Shown: positions 38,595 through 50,140 of the stretch, in pieces
How positions within the stretch are numbered: the stretch's first letter is position 1
How the letters are laid out: every line of letters begins with the position of its first letter
NCBI RefSeq assembly: GCF_021568695.1
Contig: NZ_JAKGTI010000004.1
Location: 82,562 to 146,561, forward strand
DNA from: Maritalea mediterranea
Lineage (GTDB): Bacteria; Pseudomonadota; Alphaproteobacteria; Rhizobiales; Devosiaceae
Reading direction: 5' to 3'
DNA length: 64,000 bases
The notes under the pieces: model-generated
Databases searched by the model: none
Told to the model about the DNA's origin: nothing
The model's input: only the letters and a program-made list of their open reading frames with translations
Position numbers and translations under genes: made by a program

Positions 38595-39924
38595 TGAGCT
38601 TGCCCCCACCATCTGTCGTGATTGCGGGCATCTGGAGCGGGCGCTCGCCCTCACCCGCTGCCCGAATTGCCGCTCTATACGGCTGATCAGCCATCCAGAA
38701 CTGCTGACCCTCGATATCGCCCATGTGGATTGCGACAGCTTCTACGCGGCGGTGGAAAAGCGCGACAACCCGGACTTGCTGGATAAACCGCTCATTGTAG
38801 GTGGTCGAGAGCGCGGCGTCGTCTCCACCTGCTGCTATATTGCCCGCATGAGCGGCGTGCGCTCAGCCATGCCGATCTTTCAGGCCAAACGGCTCTGCCC
38901 CAACGCTGTTTTTATGCCGCCCAATATGGCGAAATATGTGGAGGTAAGCAAACAGATCAAAGCCAAATTTCTGGCCCTGACACCCCTCGTGGAGCCATTG
39001 AGCATTGACGAAGCCTTTCTCGATCTGTCTGGCACCCAATTGCTGCACAAGGCCTCGCCCGTGGAAATTCTGGTGCGCCTCGCCAATGAGGTGGAGCGTG
39101 ACATTGGCGTCACCATTTCGATCGGCCTGTCGCACAACAAATTTCTGGCCAAAATCGCCTCCGAGCTCGATAAGCCGCGCGGTCTGGCGCTGATCGGCGC
39201 AGCGGAAACGCGCGACTTTCTCGCCAAGCAAAAAGTCACTGTGATTTATGGCATAGGCAAAAAGTTTGGCCAGCGCCTCGAAAAAGATGGCATCACCCAT
39301 ATCGGACAGCTACAACAAATGGGCCTTAAGGATTTGGCAAGCCGCTATGGTGAAATTGGCGCGCGATTGTTTTATCTTTCACAGGGCGAGGATAAGCGCA
39401 AGATCAAGTCGACACGTGGCGCGAAATCCGTTTCAAATGAAACAACATTCTTTAAAGATATCAGCGATTTTGACGAACTTTCTCACATTTTGCTTAAACT
39501 TAGTGAGAAGGTCTCGGCACGGCTAAAAAAGGGCAACATTGCTGGCGATACGGTCACGCTAAAACTCAAAACAGCGGGTTTTGCCACCCGAACGCGGTCG
39601 CGCCAACTGATCGAACCAACGCAATTGGCCCACGTCATATTCGAAACCGGTATGTCATTGCTGAAAAAAGAAGTCGGCATGACAGCCTTTCGGTTGTTAG
39701 GGATAGGCGTGACCGGCCTCGCCACCCCCACCAGCAACGAAGATCCGCACGACCTTTTGGACCCCAATGTGGCGCGCAAAGCCAAAGCAGAACGGGCCAT
39801 GGACAGCATTCGCGAAAAATTTGGTGAGGACGCCCTATTGCGTGGCCGCATGATGCGGGCCAAATATGAAAAAGAGCAACGCAAGAAAGATTCGCAAAAG
39901 GACAATTCCGATGAGCGTCATTGA
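38581..39924 (+). CDS. dinB: DNA polymerase IV with N-terminal zinc ribbon
   Basis: Y-family translesion polymerase, 447 residues. Ahead of the catalytic core is a short Cys-x-x-Cys pair ribbon (CRDCGHLERALALTRCPNCR, residues 9-28). The palm then starts at LDIAHVDCDSFYAAVEKRDN with the metal-binding Asp and steric gate Phe/Tyr region, followed by EPLSIDEAFLDLSGT with the second Asp-Glu pair, and the thumb and little-finger domains. The zinc ribbon is a feature of one alphaproteobacterial DinB subgroup. The start lies inside the end of the DUF3572 gene and the stop inside the start of the RidA gene. Confidence 0.94.
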   Translation: MFMNDELAPTICRDCGHLERALALTRCPNCRSIRLISHPELLTLDIAHVDCDSFYAAVEKRDNPDLLDKPLIVGGRERGVVSTCCYIARMSGVRSAMPIFQAKRLCPNAVFMPPNMAKYVEVSKQIKAKFLALTPLVEPLSIDEAFLDLSGTQLLHKASPVEILVRLANEVERDIGVTISIGLSHNKFLAKIASELDKPRGLALIGAAETRDFLAKQKVTVIYGIGKKFGQRLEKDGITHIGQLQQMGLKDLASRYGEIGARLFYLSQGEDKRKIKSTRGAKSVSNETTFFKDISDFDELSHILLKLSEKVSARLKKGNIAGDTVTLKLKTAGFATRTRSRQLIEPTQLAHVIFETGMSLLKKEVGMTAFRLLGIGVTGLATPTSNEDPHDLLDPNVARKAKAERAMDSIREKFGEDALLRGRMMRAKYEKEQRKKDSQKDNSDERH

Positions 39925-40375
39925 ACAAAAACTCGAAGAAATGGGCCACAAGCTGCCCGCGCCGAAAGCGCCGCTTGCCAGTTACCTGCCGTTCAAAAAG
40001 TCAGGCAATATGCTCTATATTTCCGGACAATTGCCCATGAACGAAAAAGGATTGGTGACCGGCCGTTTGGGTGCAGAGGTGGATGTTGAAGGTGGCCAGA
40101 AAGCCGCGGAGATGTGCGCGTTGAACATTCTGGGCCAAATCAAATCTGCTGCCAATGTGCCGCTCGAAGACGTCATCCAATTCGTTAAGCTGTCGATCTT
40201 TGTGGCGTCCACGCCAGATTTTACCGACCAGCACCTGGTGGCCAACGGCGCCTCCAACCTGATTGGTGAGCTATTCGGCGAAAAAGGCCGTCATGCACGC
40301 GCCGCCGTTGGTGTGCCCTCCCTGCCCCTTGGGGCCGCAGTGGAAATCGAAGCCATTGTCGAACTCGCATCATAA
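39911..40375 (+). CDS. RidA/YjgF-family protein
   Basis: 154 residues with the Rid family fold: LPFKKSGNMLYISGQLPM, AALNILGQIK-like core (CALNILGQIKSAANVPLEDV) and the C-terminal ARAAVGVPSLPLGAAVEIEA. The catalytic arginine of true RidA that sits in the R(A/T)xVxVxxLP motif is present here as ARAAVGVPSLP. Rid proteins release ammonia from reactive enamines/imines made by PLP enzymes, but this subgroup may differ. ATG 39911 overlaps the dinB stop by 14 bases; the earlier frame is only read-through of dinB codons. Confidence 0.88.
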   Translation: MSVIEQKLEEMGHKLPAPKAPLASYLPFKKSGNMLYISGQLPMNEKGLVTGRLGAEVDVEGGQKAAEMCALNILGQIKSAANVPLEDVIQFVKLSIFVASTPDFTDQHLVANGASNLIGELFGEKGRHARAAVGVPSLPLGAAVEIEAIVELAS

Positions 40376-40379
40376 TCAA

Positions 40380-41150
40380 ATGCTCCAGCAAATTTTTGCA
40401 CGCCCGATTGCCCATCGGGGCCATCATGATGTTGCCAATGGCATTGCCGAGAATGCAAAGTCAGCGTTCGTGTCTGCGATCGCAAACCGCTATAGCATCG
40501 AGTGCGATCTGCAATTGACCGGAGATAATCAAGCCATTGTTTTTCATGATGAAAAGCTAGATCGCCTGACTCCACATAGCGGGCATGTCGCCGATATCAG
40601 CATGGGACAAGCCACGCGCATACCGCTGAAAGAAAGTATTGAAGGCGATCACATCATGTCGTTCGCTCAATTGCTGGAATTCGTAAATGGGCGGGTGCCC
40701 CTAATTGTCGAACTGAAAACCCAAGGGACGCGCAATAAAAAATTGGCCGAAGCTGTGCATGCCACGGCCAAGGACTATTTGGGTATCTTATGTTTTAAAA
40801 GCTTTGATCCTGATCTGATCCGCCATTTGCACCGTTTAAAAGACAAATGGCCCAAGGGAATCGTGGTAGAGCGCGAAACTCCGCCCGGCCAAACCGCATG
40901 GATTGGGTTCCGATTGCGCCACCTGCTGCACTTTCCCCTGTCCCGCCCGGACTTTGTGTCCTGCGATGTGGACAGCCTGGATTTGCCCGCCGTGCGGGCC
41001 TTCCGCGCCAGTGGTCGCAAAGTCATGAGCTGGACCATAGACACGCCTGCCCGTTGGGAGAAAGCCATGGCCGAAGCCGACCAGATTGTCTTTGAGGATG
41101 TCAACCCGAGAACCGGACGAGCACGGTCGAAGGAGAACCCGGCTTTGTGA
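40380..41150 (+). CDS. Glycerophosphodiester phosphodiesterase-family protein
   Basis: 256 residues of TIM-barrel GDPD type: the first catalytic His in IAHRGHHD, the metal-binding pair in IECDLQLTGDNQAIVFHDE, the conserved VELKTQG, and VMSWTIDTPARW close to the C-terminus. It should cleave glycerophosphodiesters to G3P and an alcohol, probably in the cytoplasm since no signal peptide is seen. The start lies four bases after the RidA stop and the stop overlaps the next gene by four bases, so it is in the middle of a coupled series. Confidence 0.9.
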   Translation: MLQQIFARPIAHRGHHDVANGIAENAKSAFVSAIANRYSIECDLQLTGDNQAIVFHDEKLDRLTPHSGHVADISMGQATRIPLKESIEGDHIMSFAQLLEFVNGRVPLIVELKTQGTRNKKLAEAVHATAKDYLGILCFKSFDPDLIRHLHRLKDKWPKGIVVERETPPGQTAWIGFRLRHLLHFPLSRPDFVSCDVDSLDLPAVRAFRASGRKVMSWTIDTPARWEKAMAEADQIVFEDVNPRTGRARSKENPAL

Positions 41151-42289
41151 GCGAATATGTGCTGAAAACAAATGCCCGTATTGAAGAAATCGGTGCCGCA
41201 GCTTGGGATGCGTTGGCGGGAGCGGACAATCCTTTCACCTCCTTTGCCTTTTTGTCTGCACTGGAAGATAGCGGTTGCGTGGCGGCACACACGGGCTGGC
41301 AACCGCAGCATCTCAGCCTTGAATCACCGGATGGCGGCATTTTGGGCGTAGTGCCCGCCTACCTCAAAGGCCATTCCCAAGGCGAATATGTGTTTGATCA
41401 TGCGTGGGCCGACGCGTTCCAACGCGCAGGCGGGCAATATTATCCCAAATTGCAGATTTCGATTCCCTTCACTCCCGCCACGGCACCCAAATTGCTGACA
41501 CGGTCTGATGCCCCGGATCAAGCCAAAGCGCTGTTGATCGATGGGCTGGAACGGGCCTGCCAACAGTTGAACCTGTCCTCCGCTCACGCGACATTTCTCA
41601 ATGATGACGAGATGGCGCTATTCGTAGAAAACCAATGGCTTGAACGCCATGATCGCCAATATCACTGGTTCAACAAAGACTATCAGGATTTTGATCATTT
41701 TCTGGCGCAATTGGCGTCGCGCAAACGCAAAGCGATACGCAAAGAACGCCGCACCGTCGCCGAACACGGATTGAAGATCGAATGGCTGAGCGGCAACGAT
41801 ATTCAGGAACATCACTGGGATTCGTTTTTCGCCTTTTATATGGACACGGGCAGCCGCAAATGGGGAAGGCCCTACCTCAATCGCAACTTTTTTTCACTGA
41901 TCGGCGACAGTATGGGCGATAGAATCGTTTTGATGCTTGCGCATGACGGTACTGAATATGTGGCCGGTACCCTCAATCTGGTGGGCAAAGACACGCTGTT
42001 TGGGCGTTATTGGGGCTGCAATCAGCATATCCCCAATCTGCATTTTGAGCTGTGCTATTATCAAGCCATCGATTATGCCATTGCCCACAATCTACATAAG
42101 GTGGAGGCAGGTGCCCAGGGCGAGCATAAGATCGCTCGCGGCTATGAGCCGGTGACCACCCGTTCCGCCCACTTTATCCCTCAACCCAACTTCCGCGACG
42201 CCGTGAGCGATTATCTGGAAGAAGAGCGCCGGCATGTGGCGTTGGATCAAAAGCTATTGCAGGGCTTCACTCCATTCAAGAAAGAGTGA
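41147..42289 (+). CDS. FemAB-like GNAT protein (PF04339 type)
   Basis: 380-residue protein of the peptidogalycan/FemAB-like family found in many proteobacteria: NPFTSFAFLSALEDSGCVA near the N-terminus, HATFLNDDEMALF, then LASRKRKAIRKERRTVAEHG and a C-terminal EAGAQGEHKIARGYEPV. The fold is a double GNAT; an aminoacyl- or acyl-transfer role is likely, but the substrate is unknown. It starts at GTG 41147, overlapping the GDPD stop by four bases. A 123-base gap to the next gene shows no clear promoter. Confidence 0.87.
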   Translation: MSEYVLKTNARIEEIGAAAWDALAGADNPFTSFAFLSALEDSGCVAAHTGWQPQHLSLESPDGGILGVVPAYLKGHSQGEYVFDHAWADAFQRAGGQYYPKLQISIPFTPATAPKLLTRSDAPDQAKALLIDGLERACQQLNLSSAHATFLNDDEMALFVENQWLERHDRQYHWFNKDYQDFDHFLAQLASRKRKAIRKERRTVAEHGLKIEWLSGNDIQEHHWDSFFAFYMDTGSRKWGRPYLNRNFFSLIGDSMGDRIVLMLAHDGTEYVAGTLNLVGKDTLFGRYWGCNQHIPNLHFELCYYQAIDYAIAHNLHKVEAGAQGEHKIARGYEPVTTRSAHFIPQPNFRDAVSDYLEEERRHVALDQKLLQGFTPFKKE

Positions 42290-42412
42290 GTCTTTACCGC
42301 TACTTATGATACAGTTAACATTTTACGGCAGACCCCATGCTCGCCACATTGTCGTGGCAATTGATTTAAAGCGGGGTTCTGCCCAAAAGCGTTTAAGGCA
42401 AAAGAGGCGCAA

Positions 42413-43555
42413 ATGAATTTTGTTTATATTATCACTTTACTCCTTCAGGCCGCGCTCATATTTGCTGCGTCCACCTTTTTGTTCGATATATTGCATTATC
42501 TTCTCCATCGCTGGCAGCATTCGCGCTTTGCCCTTCTGCGAGAGTTTTCGCGCTGGCACGAGGTGCACCACAAGTTCCTCGATAAAAATATGGATGTGCA
42601 TCCCAACTGGGCCAAGGCCAATCTGTGGTGCCATCTGGTGCCCGAATTTGTGGTCTCGATCCTCGGCACAGCCATCTTTGTATTGCTGTTTGATTGGATC
42701 GCTGTGGCAATTGTGGTCCTGATTCACTCCGGCCTGTTTGCCTGGCGGGTGGTCGATGAAGGGCGGGACATCAACCATATGAATATGGACAGGCTCAACG
42801 GCCGTCGCGGGTTCTTTTTTGTCACCCCCACCTACCATGCTTTGCACCATGTCTATCCCAATCAGTTTTTCGCCTCCTTTCTCAGCTTGTTCGACGTGAT
42901 TTTCGGCACATCTTGCCAGCTTAAAGGACAGCGCGTATTGATCACCGGTGCCTCGGGTGCCTATGGTCAGGCTCTTGCCAAACGTTTGGAAAAGCTGGGC
43001 GCCATCGTCGACACCGCCAAATATGGCGAAGATTATGAAATCGACCATTATGATGGCTTGAGCGACAAGATGCGGAAAGCGGACATATTGGTGCTGGCCC
43101 ATGGCGCCAAAACCCATGATTGCTGGACCGCAAACTACACCAGCTTTGTCGATCTGATCGAAAAATTCCGCGTGATTGGCAAGGACCGCCTCACCCCTCC
43201 AGAGATTTGGGCGGTGGGATCAGAAATAGAGTTGCACGGCGATATGGGCATAAAGGCGCTCAAGCCTTACGCTGCTTCCAAACGTGCGTTTGCCGCCCGC
43301 GCCCGCGAATTCTATACCAGCCCGGACCTCACCTATCGGCATATTGTGCCCGCCGCTTTTACCTCACGCATGGGCAAGGGCCTGATGTCCGCCGATGTGG
43401 CCGCCGCTCTTTCCTTGTTCCTGATCCGGCGCGGTTTTACCTATGTACCGGTCACTTACACCACCTTGGCGGTGTGGAATTATATCCGCTTTCGGTTTAT
43501 ACCTTGGCCCAAATCCGTGCGCAAAGCACCCATCATCAGCAACAAGAGTGCCTAA
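42413..43555 (+). CDS. Fatty acid hydroxylase/sterol desaturase fused to a short-chain dehydrogenase
   Basis: 380 residues in two parts. Residues 1-170 are a di-iron membrane hydroxylase with the three histidine boxes HYLLHRWQH, HEVHH and HALHH and hydrophobic helices between them. From about residue 170 (QRVLITGASGAYGQALAKRL) a cytosolic SDR-like Rossmann domain follows, with ALKPYAASKRAFAARARE as the Tyr-x-x-x-Lys region. The fusion suggests hydroxylation of a lipid followed by oxidation or reduction of the same position. The lipid substrate is not readable. The HIT gene starts three bases after the stop. Confidence 0.87.
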   Translation: MNFVYIITLLLQAALIFAASTFLFDILHYLLHRWQHSRFALLREFSRWHEVHHKFLDKNMDVHPNWAKANLWCHLVPEFVVSILGTAIFVLLFDWIAVAIVVLIHSGLFAWRVVDEGRDINHMNMDRLNGRRGFFFVTPTYHALHHVYPNQFFASFLSLFDVIFGTSCQLKGQRVLITGASGAYGQALAKRLEKLGAIVDTAKYGEDYEIDHYDGLSDKMRKADILVLAHGAKTHDCWTANYTSFVDLIEKFRVIGKDRLTPPEIWAVGSEIELHGDMGIKALKPYAASKRAFAARAREFYTSPDLTYRHIVPAAFTSRMGKGLMSADVAAALSLFLIRRGFTYVPVTYTTLAVWNYIRFRFIPWPKSVRKAPIISNKSA

Positions 43556-43558
43556 TCT

Positions 43559-43975
43559 ATGAGCTACGATCCCGACAACATTTTCACCAAGATCATTGCG
43601 GGCGAAATTCCCAGCCACAAGGTCTATGAAGACAATGTGTGCATTTCAATTATGGACATAATGCCGGAAGCGCCCGGCCATGTATTGGTGGTGCCAAAAC
43701 AAGGTTCGCGCAACCTGTTGGACGCGGACGCCGATACGCTGGCGGACGTGATCAAACGGGTGCAAAAAATCGGCAATGCGGTGAAAAAAGCCATGAACGC
43801 GGATGGTATTTTGCTGCGCCAGGCCAATGAGGAAGCCGCCGGACAAACTGTCTATCATTTGCATTTTCACCTGATCCCCTGCCACAAAAATGTGTCTCGG
43901 CGCGATCATGTGAGCGGCACAACAGCCAATGAAGAATTGGCTGCCAACTGCGAAAAAATCAAAGCCGCGCTTTAA
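43559..43975 (+). CDS. HIT-family nucleotide hydrolase (HinT-like)
   Basis: 138 residues with the histidine triad HLHFHLIP (YHLHFHLIPCH) and the N-terminal NIFTKIIAGEIPSHKVYED typical of HIT/HinT proteins that cleave AMP-linked substrates. The stretch SIMDIMPEAPGHVLVVPK is also a family signature. It is the last gene of the plus-strand series and is closed by a strong terminator 22 bases past the stop. Confidence 0.93.
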   Translation: MSYDPDNIFTKIIAGEIPSHKVYEDNVCISIMDIMPEAPGHVLVVPKQGSRNLLDADADTLADVIKRVQKIGNAVKKAMNADGILLRQANEEAAGQTVYHLHFHLIPCHKNVSRRDHVSGTTANEELAANCEKIKAAL

Positions 43976-43997
43976 TCAGATTTTCAATGCTGAAATG

Positions 43998-44024
43998 AAA
44001 AGGCCGGGCATTTGCCCGGCCTTT
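43998..44024. terminator. Bidirectional terminator between the HIT gene and clpA
   Basis: A 12-bp stem (AAAGGCCGGGCA ... TGCCCGGCCTTT) with a two-base centre lies between the convergent HIT and clpA stop codons; T-rich sequence follows on both strands. Confidence 0.9.
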
Positions 44025-44027
44025 CCT

Positions 44028-46469
<2,442 letters not shown>

Positions 46470-46478
46470 ACTTGCCTC

Positions 46479-46856
46479 CTATTGCTTTTCCATTACACAT
46501 TGTAATGGATGCTGGTGTTTACGCGCGGCATCCATAACGCGCGTTACCTTGGTTTCAGCCACTTCGTATGGAAAAACGCCACACTCCCCCACACCATTAT
46601 TATGCACGTGCATTGTAATGGTCACCGCCTCTTCTTGGCTCTTGTGAAAAACCTGTTGCAGCACAGCAATCACAAACTCCATGGGCGTATAATCATCATT
46701 GAGCAAAAGCACACGATAAAGGCTGGGACGCTGGGTCTTGGTGCGCGTTTTTGTGGCCACACCAATGCCGGAATCCTCACCGTCTTCATCTTTCTTTGCC
46801 ATGGCAAATACCTTTGCTGAGCCTGCGCTCAATTTGGGCATCTGTTCATTGGTCAT
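46479..46856 (-). CDS. clpS: ATP-dependent Clp protease adaptor ClpS
   Basis: N-end-rule adaptor that binds N-degrons and ClpA. The core from about residue 40 has [20 protein letters not shown], where the Asn-Asp-Asp and Met line the degron pocket, and [20 protein letters not shown] with the conserved His. ATG 46856 (MTNEQMPK, 125 residues) has a GGAG about ten bases upstream. A second start at 46802 ([10 protein letters not shown]) has AAAGG upstream and gives a shorter N-terminus closer to most homologues. Both keep the whole domain. Confidence 0.94.
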   Translation of the reverse strand: MTNEQMPKLSAGSAKVFAMAKKDEDGEDSGIGVATKTRTKTQRPSLYRVLLLNDDYTPMEFVIAVLQQVFHKSQEEAVTITMHVHNNGVGECGVFPYEVAETKVTRVMDAARKHQHPLQCVMEKQ

Positions 46857-47173
46857 AATCAAGTGCTTCTCCGTTTAAACTATCGGCATAAAACCCAAAT
46901 CACCGACACCACTATTATGTATGCAAAATTGGCTCAATGTTAAGGGCTAAACGCGTCAAATCGGTGATCAGTTTAGTCTCTTTTTTGTGAACAAAATGCC
47001 CTTGAAAAATTTTCTTTCAAATTTTTCGACAATTTTACTCATTCGTAAGGGTGCCCTGCCATAGTCGGAGCTTGAGTTGAGTTCGTAAGTTTCGCGTACG
47101 GCCCTCCCATTGCAAAGGGCCGATTTAGTTGGAGTACAGAGTGGTTTTCCAGTCTGATCAGCACCTGTCATTT
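46857..47173. other. Divergent intergenic region with a leader hairpin
   Basis: 317 bases between clpS and the carboxypeptidase gene hold the promoters for both. No gene is visible. A 7-bp hairpin CGGCCCT / AGGGCCG (47099-47122) lies about 50 bases before the carboxypeptidase start and would be in its leader; no T-tract follows, so it need not terminate. An A/T-rich block with a run of T's (46979-47040) lies upstream of it. Confidence 0.45.
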
Positions 47174-48799
47174 ATGGCCTTAAAGCGCCTCCTCTTCGTG
47201 GTGGCGCTTTTTGCTGTTTCACTTTTTTCAGTCATCGATAGTCACGCCGCCAATTTGCGCAAATATGCAGGGATTGTTGTGGACGCCAAAACCGGCCAGA
47301 CCCTTTATTCCTATGCGGCAGATTCCAAGCGCTATCCAGCCTCCGTGGCAAAAGTGATGACACTTTATATCGTGTTCGAAGAATTGGAGGCGGGGCGTTT
47401 GACCCTCAACTCCCAATTTAAAGTGTCCAAATATGCCGCCAGCGCCGTGCCCTCAAAGCTCTATTTGAAACCGGGCACAACCATCACGGTTTCGGACGCC
47501 ATCCAGGCACTGGTGACCAAATCTGCCAACGATGTGGCGCGGGTTGTCGCCGAGAATATTTCGGGTTCTGTCCCGAAATTCGCTGACCGCATGACCAAAA
47601 CAGCGCGCGCTTTAGGCATGAACAGCACAACTTACAAAAATCCATCAGGTCTGCCGGATTCACGGCAGGTCACGACCGTGCGCGATCAGGCGCGTCTCGG
47701 CATGGCGATATTTCAGCATTTCCCGCAATATTTCAAATATTTCAAAACCACATCCTTCCGCTACCGCGGCAACACATATGGTAACCATAACCGCCTGTTG
47801 CGGTCCGTTAAGGGCGTGGACGGCATCAAGACAGGCTATATCAATGCCGCCGGCTTTAATTTGCTCACTTCGGCTCGCGTCAACAACCGCCATGTGATCG
47901 TGGCTGGTTTCGGCTTCAACTCTGGCGGCGAGCGCAACGCAAAAGTGGCATCATTGATCAAAAAATATCTGCCCAAGGCCCGCCGCGGCGACTATTGGCG
48001 TCAAGCCAGCATTCCGCGGCCCACAGGCGCAGGCGGTGTGATTACAATGGCCTCCAACCCTGTTTCGTTGGCCATTAAAGGTACGCCACCGGCACGTCCC
48101 GCGCATCTAAGCGCTGGCCCTGCCCTGACGCCGCCAACTGAAGTGATGGCCCTGGCAGACACCAGCACAAAACCAGTGCCAACCCCACCAGCGCAAACAA
48201 ATGTGCAGGCAGAAACAATTCAGCTGGCAAGCATTGAGCCTACAGCCGCTCCAGCACCGCCGAGCCGCCCGATTGATCTTTTGATGGGTGACAGCACCAA
48301 GCCACTCGGCGTGATCAAAGTGGCCCAACCCATCGAGCTGCGCAGCCCACAAGGCAGCGCTCCAGCGCCGGTGCAACAGGCAACGCCTCAGCCACAGCGC
48401 AAGTCGCTATCGTCGCTGACGCCGCTTGATCTGTTCGGCAACCTGATTAATGGCGGGCCATCAACCCAACAACAGCCAGTGAGCCTCGTGCCGCCAGCAA
48501 CGGTGGGCAATGACATCACCAGCGCGATCGGCGACGAACCCAAAACCGCACAGCTCGAGCGCTGGAGCCTGCAATTGGGGGCCGCAAAAAGCGCCCAGGA
48601 AGCAAATCAAATATTGGCAGATGCCACAAACACGGTGGAAGATCTAAAGGATTTACGATCCACCGTTCAGCCGATCACCACAAACGGACAAGCCTATTTC
48701 CGGGCGCGCGTTGTCGGCTTCACCAACGAAAAAGAGGCGATTCAAACTTGCCAGACACTCAAAACCAAAGACATCAAATGTCTGGCACTACCGGGGTAA
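47174..48799 (+). CDS. D-alanyl-D-alanine carboxypeptidase with SPOR domain
   Basis: Periplasmic low-molecular-weight penicillin-binding protein that trims the terminal D-Ala of peptidoglycan stem peptides. An N-terminal signal peptide (LKRLLFVVALFAVSLF, ending near SHAA) is followed by the catalytic motifs S57-x-x-K60 (ASVAKVMT), the SxN motif in TKSANDVA and KTG in GIKTGYIN. A long proline/alanine-rich linker (about residues 290-455) leads to a C-terminal SPOR domain (WSLQLGAAKSAQEANQIL), which binds denuded glycan strands at division sites. ATG 47174 was chosen because it places the signal peptide at the N-terminus; an upstream TTG adds 15 residues. Confidence 0.93.
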   Translation: MALKRLLFVVALFAVSLFSVIDSHAANLRKYAGIVVDAKTGQTLYSYAADSKRYPASVAKVMTLYIVFEELEAGRLTLNSQFKVSKYAASAVPSKLYLKPGTTITVSDAIQALVTKSANDVARVVAENISGSVPKFADRMTKTARALGMNSTTYKNPSGLPDSRQVTTVRDQARLGMAIFQHFPQYFKYFKTTSFRYRGNTYGNHNRLLRSVKGVDGIKTGYINAAGFNLLTSARVNNRHVIVAGFGFNSGGERNAKVASLIKKYLPKARRGDYWRQASIPRPTGAGGVITMASNPVSLAIKGTPPARPAHLSAGPALTPPTEVMALADTSTKPVPTPPAQTNVQAETIQLASIEPTAAPAPPSRPIDLLMGDSTKPLGVIKVAQPIELRSPQGSAPAPVQQATPQPQRKSLSSLTPLDLFGNLINGGPSTQQQPVSLVPPATVGNDITSAIGDEPKTAQLERWSLQLGAAKSAQEANQILADATNTVEDLKDLRSTVQPITTNGQAYFRARVVGFTNEKEAIQTCQTLKTKDIKCLALPG

Positions 48800-48837
48800 A
48801 ATAAGCACCGCTTGAGTAAGTAGTATGGAGTAACTCA

Positions 48838-49125
48838 ATGCAAAATGATGATAGCTTGCAAAATTTGGCGGCCTTTACGCCGAAATCACCACTCGCCTCA
48901 GACGATTATAAGTTGCGGCGCGCCACCCTTTTGGGTCTGGCACAGCAAATGGTGGAAAAAAGCGCACGGAAATCTGTGGGAGAATTGCTCAATTCAGTCC
49001 TCGCCCTTTCCTCACGTACACGCCGCATTTTGAAGCCAAGCGTATCCATTGAACTGGATGTATTTTCGCCTAATGGCAATCGCGCCATTTTGTGGGATTA
49101 TAAAGTGCCGACCAATCAGGACTAA
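48838..49125 (+). CDS. Hypothetical protein
   Basis: 95 residues, not recognised. It is soluble, with a helical first half (YKLRRATLLGLAQQMVEKSA) and a beta-like end (PSVSIELDVFSPNGNRAILW). A GGAG ribosome site precedes ATG 48838. It lies 38 bases after the carboxypeptidase gene and probably shares its mRNA. Its stop overlaps the mipZ stop on the opposite strand by four bases. Confidence 0.6.
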   Translation: MQNDDSLQNLAAFTPKSPLASDDYKLRRATLLGLAQQMVEKSARKSVGELLNSVLALSSRTRRILKPSVSIELDVFSPNGNRAILWDYKVPTNQD

Positions 49126-50027
49126 TAAGGGCTGGCAATATGCTCAAAGGCGGGTTGCTCCTGAACCCGCTTTTGCCACTCCTCCCGCCGCGCGCGGCGC
49201 TCTTCAAGCCGTTCTCGTACGGGCAAATTCAACGCATCAACGAGATGCCGGTATTCCTGCCGCGCACTCACCTGCGCCACGCCGCCACCCGGCAACAAAT
49301 CATCACCAAGCGAGTCGAATACGGTCAGGCCAGACGCGAACAGAGACCGGAACGCCACCCGCTCTGCAATGCCATCGGCCACGCGGCATCCCAATCGGCG
49401 GGCAATATGCTCGATCGCCATTTGCACATTACGCATATTGCGCGAAGCCAGCGTCGCGATACGATTGCGCACAATCACCCAATCAATGGTCCGCCCATCA
49501 ATCGCCAACCGTTCCTTCCGGGCTTGCTGCACCAGCCGGGCATAATGATTGATTTTGCGGATTTCCAGCGATACCGGATTGATGTCCGCCAACACATCCA
49601 GATCAATCAAGCTGTCATTTACCGGCGTGATCAACGTGTCTGCCAAGGCATGGCTTAGCCGTGTCAAATGTGTGTCAAATCCCGGCGTGTCGATGATCAA
49701 AAAGTCAACGCGCCCCTCAACTTCACCCACGGCCTGACGAAACAATGCAAACTCGATACGCTCACGCTCAGCCGTGCTGTCATTTTTCGCGTTAGGCAAA
49801 TGATAATGGGTCAAATGTGGAATAGTCAGTTGATGCACCCTCGCCCAATTCCGGCGGTTTTTAACATAGTGCGTCAATGTCTGTTGTCGGCTATCCGTGT
49901 CGATCGTGGCGACTTTATAGCCCTGATAAAGCAAATAAATGGCCAGATGAAAAGCAGTAGTGGTCTTGCCAGATCCACCCTTTTCATTTCCCAACACAAT
50001 CACATGCGCGCCAGTGCGTTCGGCCAT
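49122..50027 (-). CDS. mipZ: Division-plane positioning ATPase MipZ
   Basis: ParA/MinD-type ATPase that forms a bipolar gradient from ParB at the origins and inhibits FtsZ assembly away from midcell in alphaproteobacteria lacking Min. 301 residues. The deviant Walker A is GNEKGGSGKTTTA (residues 13-25, with signature Lys16 and Lys21), Walker A' region TIDTDSRQQTLTHY, and Walker B FLIIDTPGFD. The C-terminal half (WVIVRNRIATLASRNM) is typical of MipZ rather than ParA. It is preceded by a 113-base gap to the DUF1489 gene. Confidence 0.95.
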   Translation of the reverse strand: MAERTGAHVIVLGNEKGGSGKTTTAFHLAIYLLYQGYKVATIDTDSRQQTLTHYVKNRRNWARVHQLTIPHLTHYHLPNAKNDSTAERERIEFALFRQAVGEVEGRVDFLIIDTPGFDTHLTRLSHALADTLITPVNDSLIDLDVLADINPVSLEIRKINHYARLVQQARKERLAIDGRTIDWVIVRNRIATLASRNMRNVQMAIEHIARRLGCRVADGIAERVAFRSLFASGLTVFDSLGDDLLPGGGVAQVSARQEYRHLVDALNLPVRERLEERRARREEWQKRVQEQPAFEHIASPY

Positions 50028-50140
50028 AAACGAGTCACCTCTTCCCTATGGGAAATAGAGTGCGTCAGATCAAATCCGGGTGCAAGACACCAGAACTTTT
50101 AATTCATTATTTACCTTAATATAGACAGTAAATGAAAGGG

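Noticed and set aside
42306..42416. 36-codon basic frame ending in a four-base overlap with the hydroxylase-SDR gene
   Set aside because: The overlap is attractive but there is no ribosome site and no recognisable or plausible protein character; kept only as a remote possibility.
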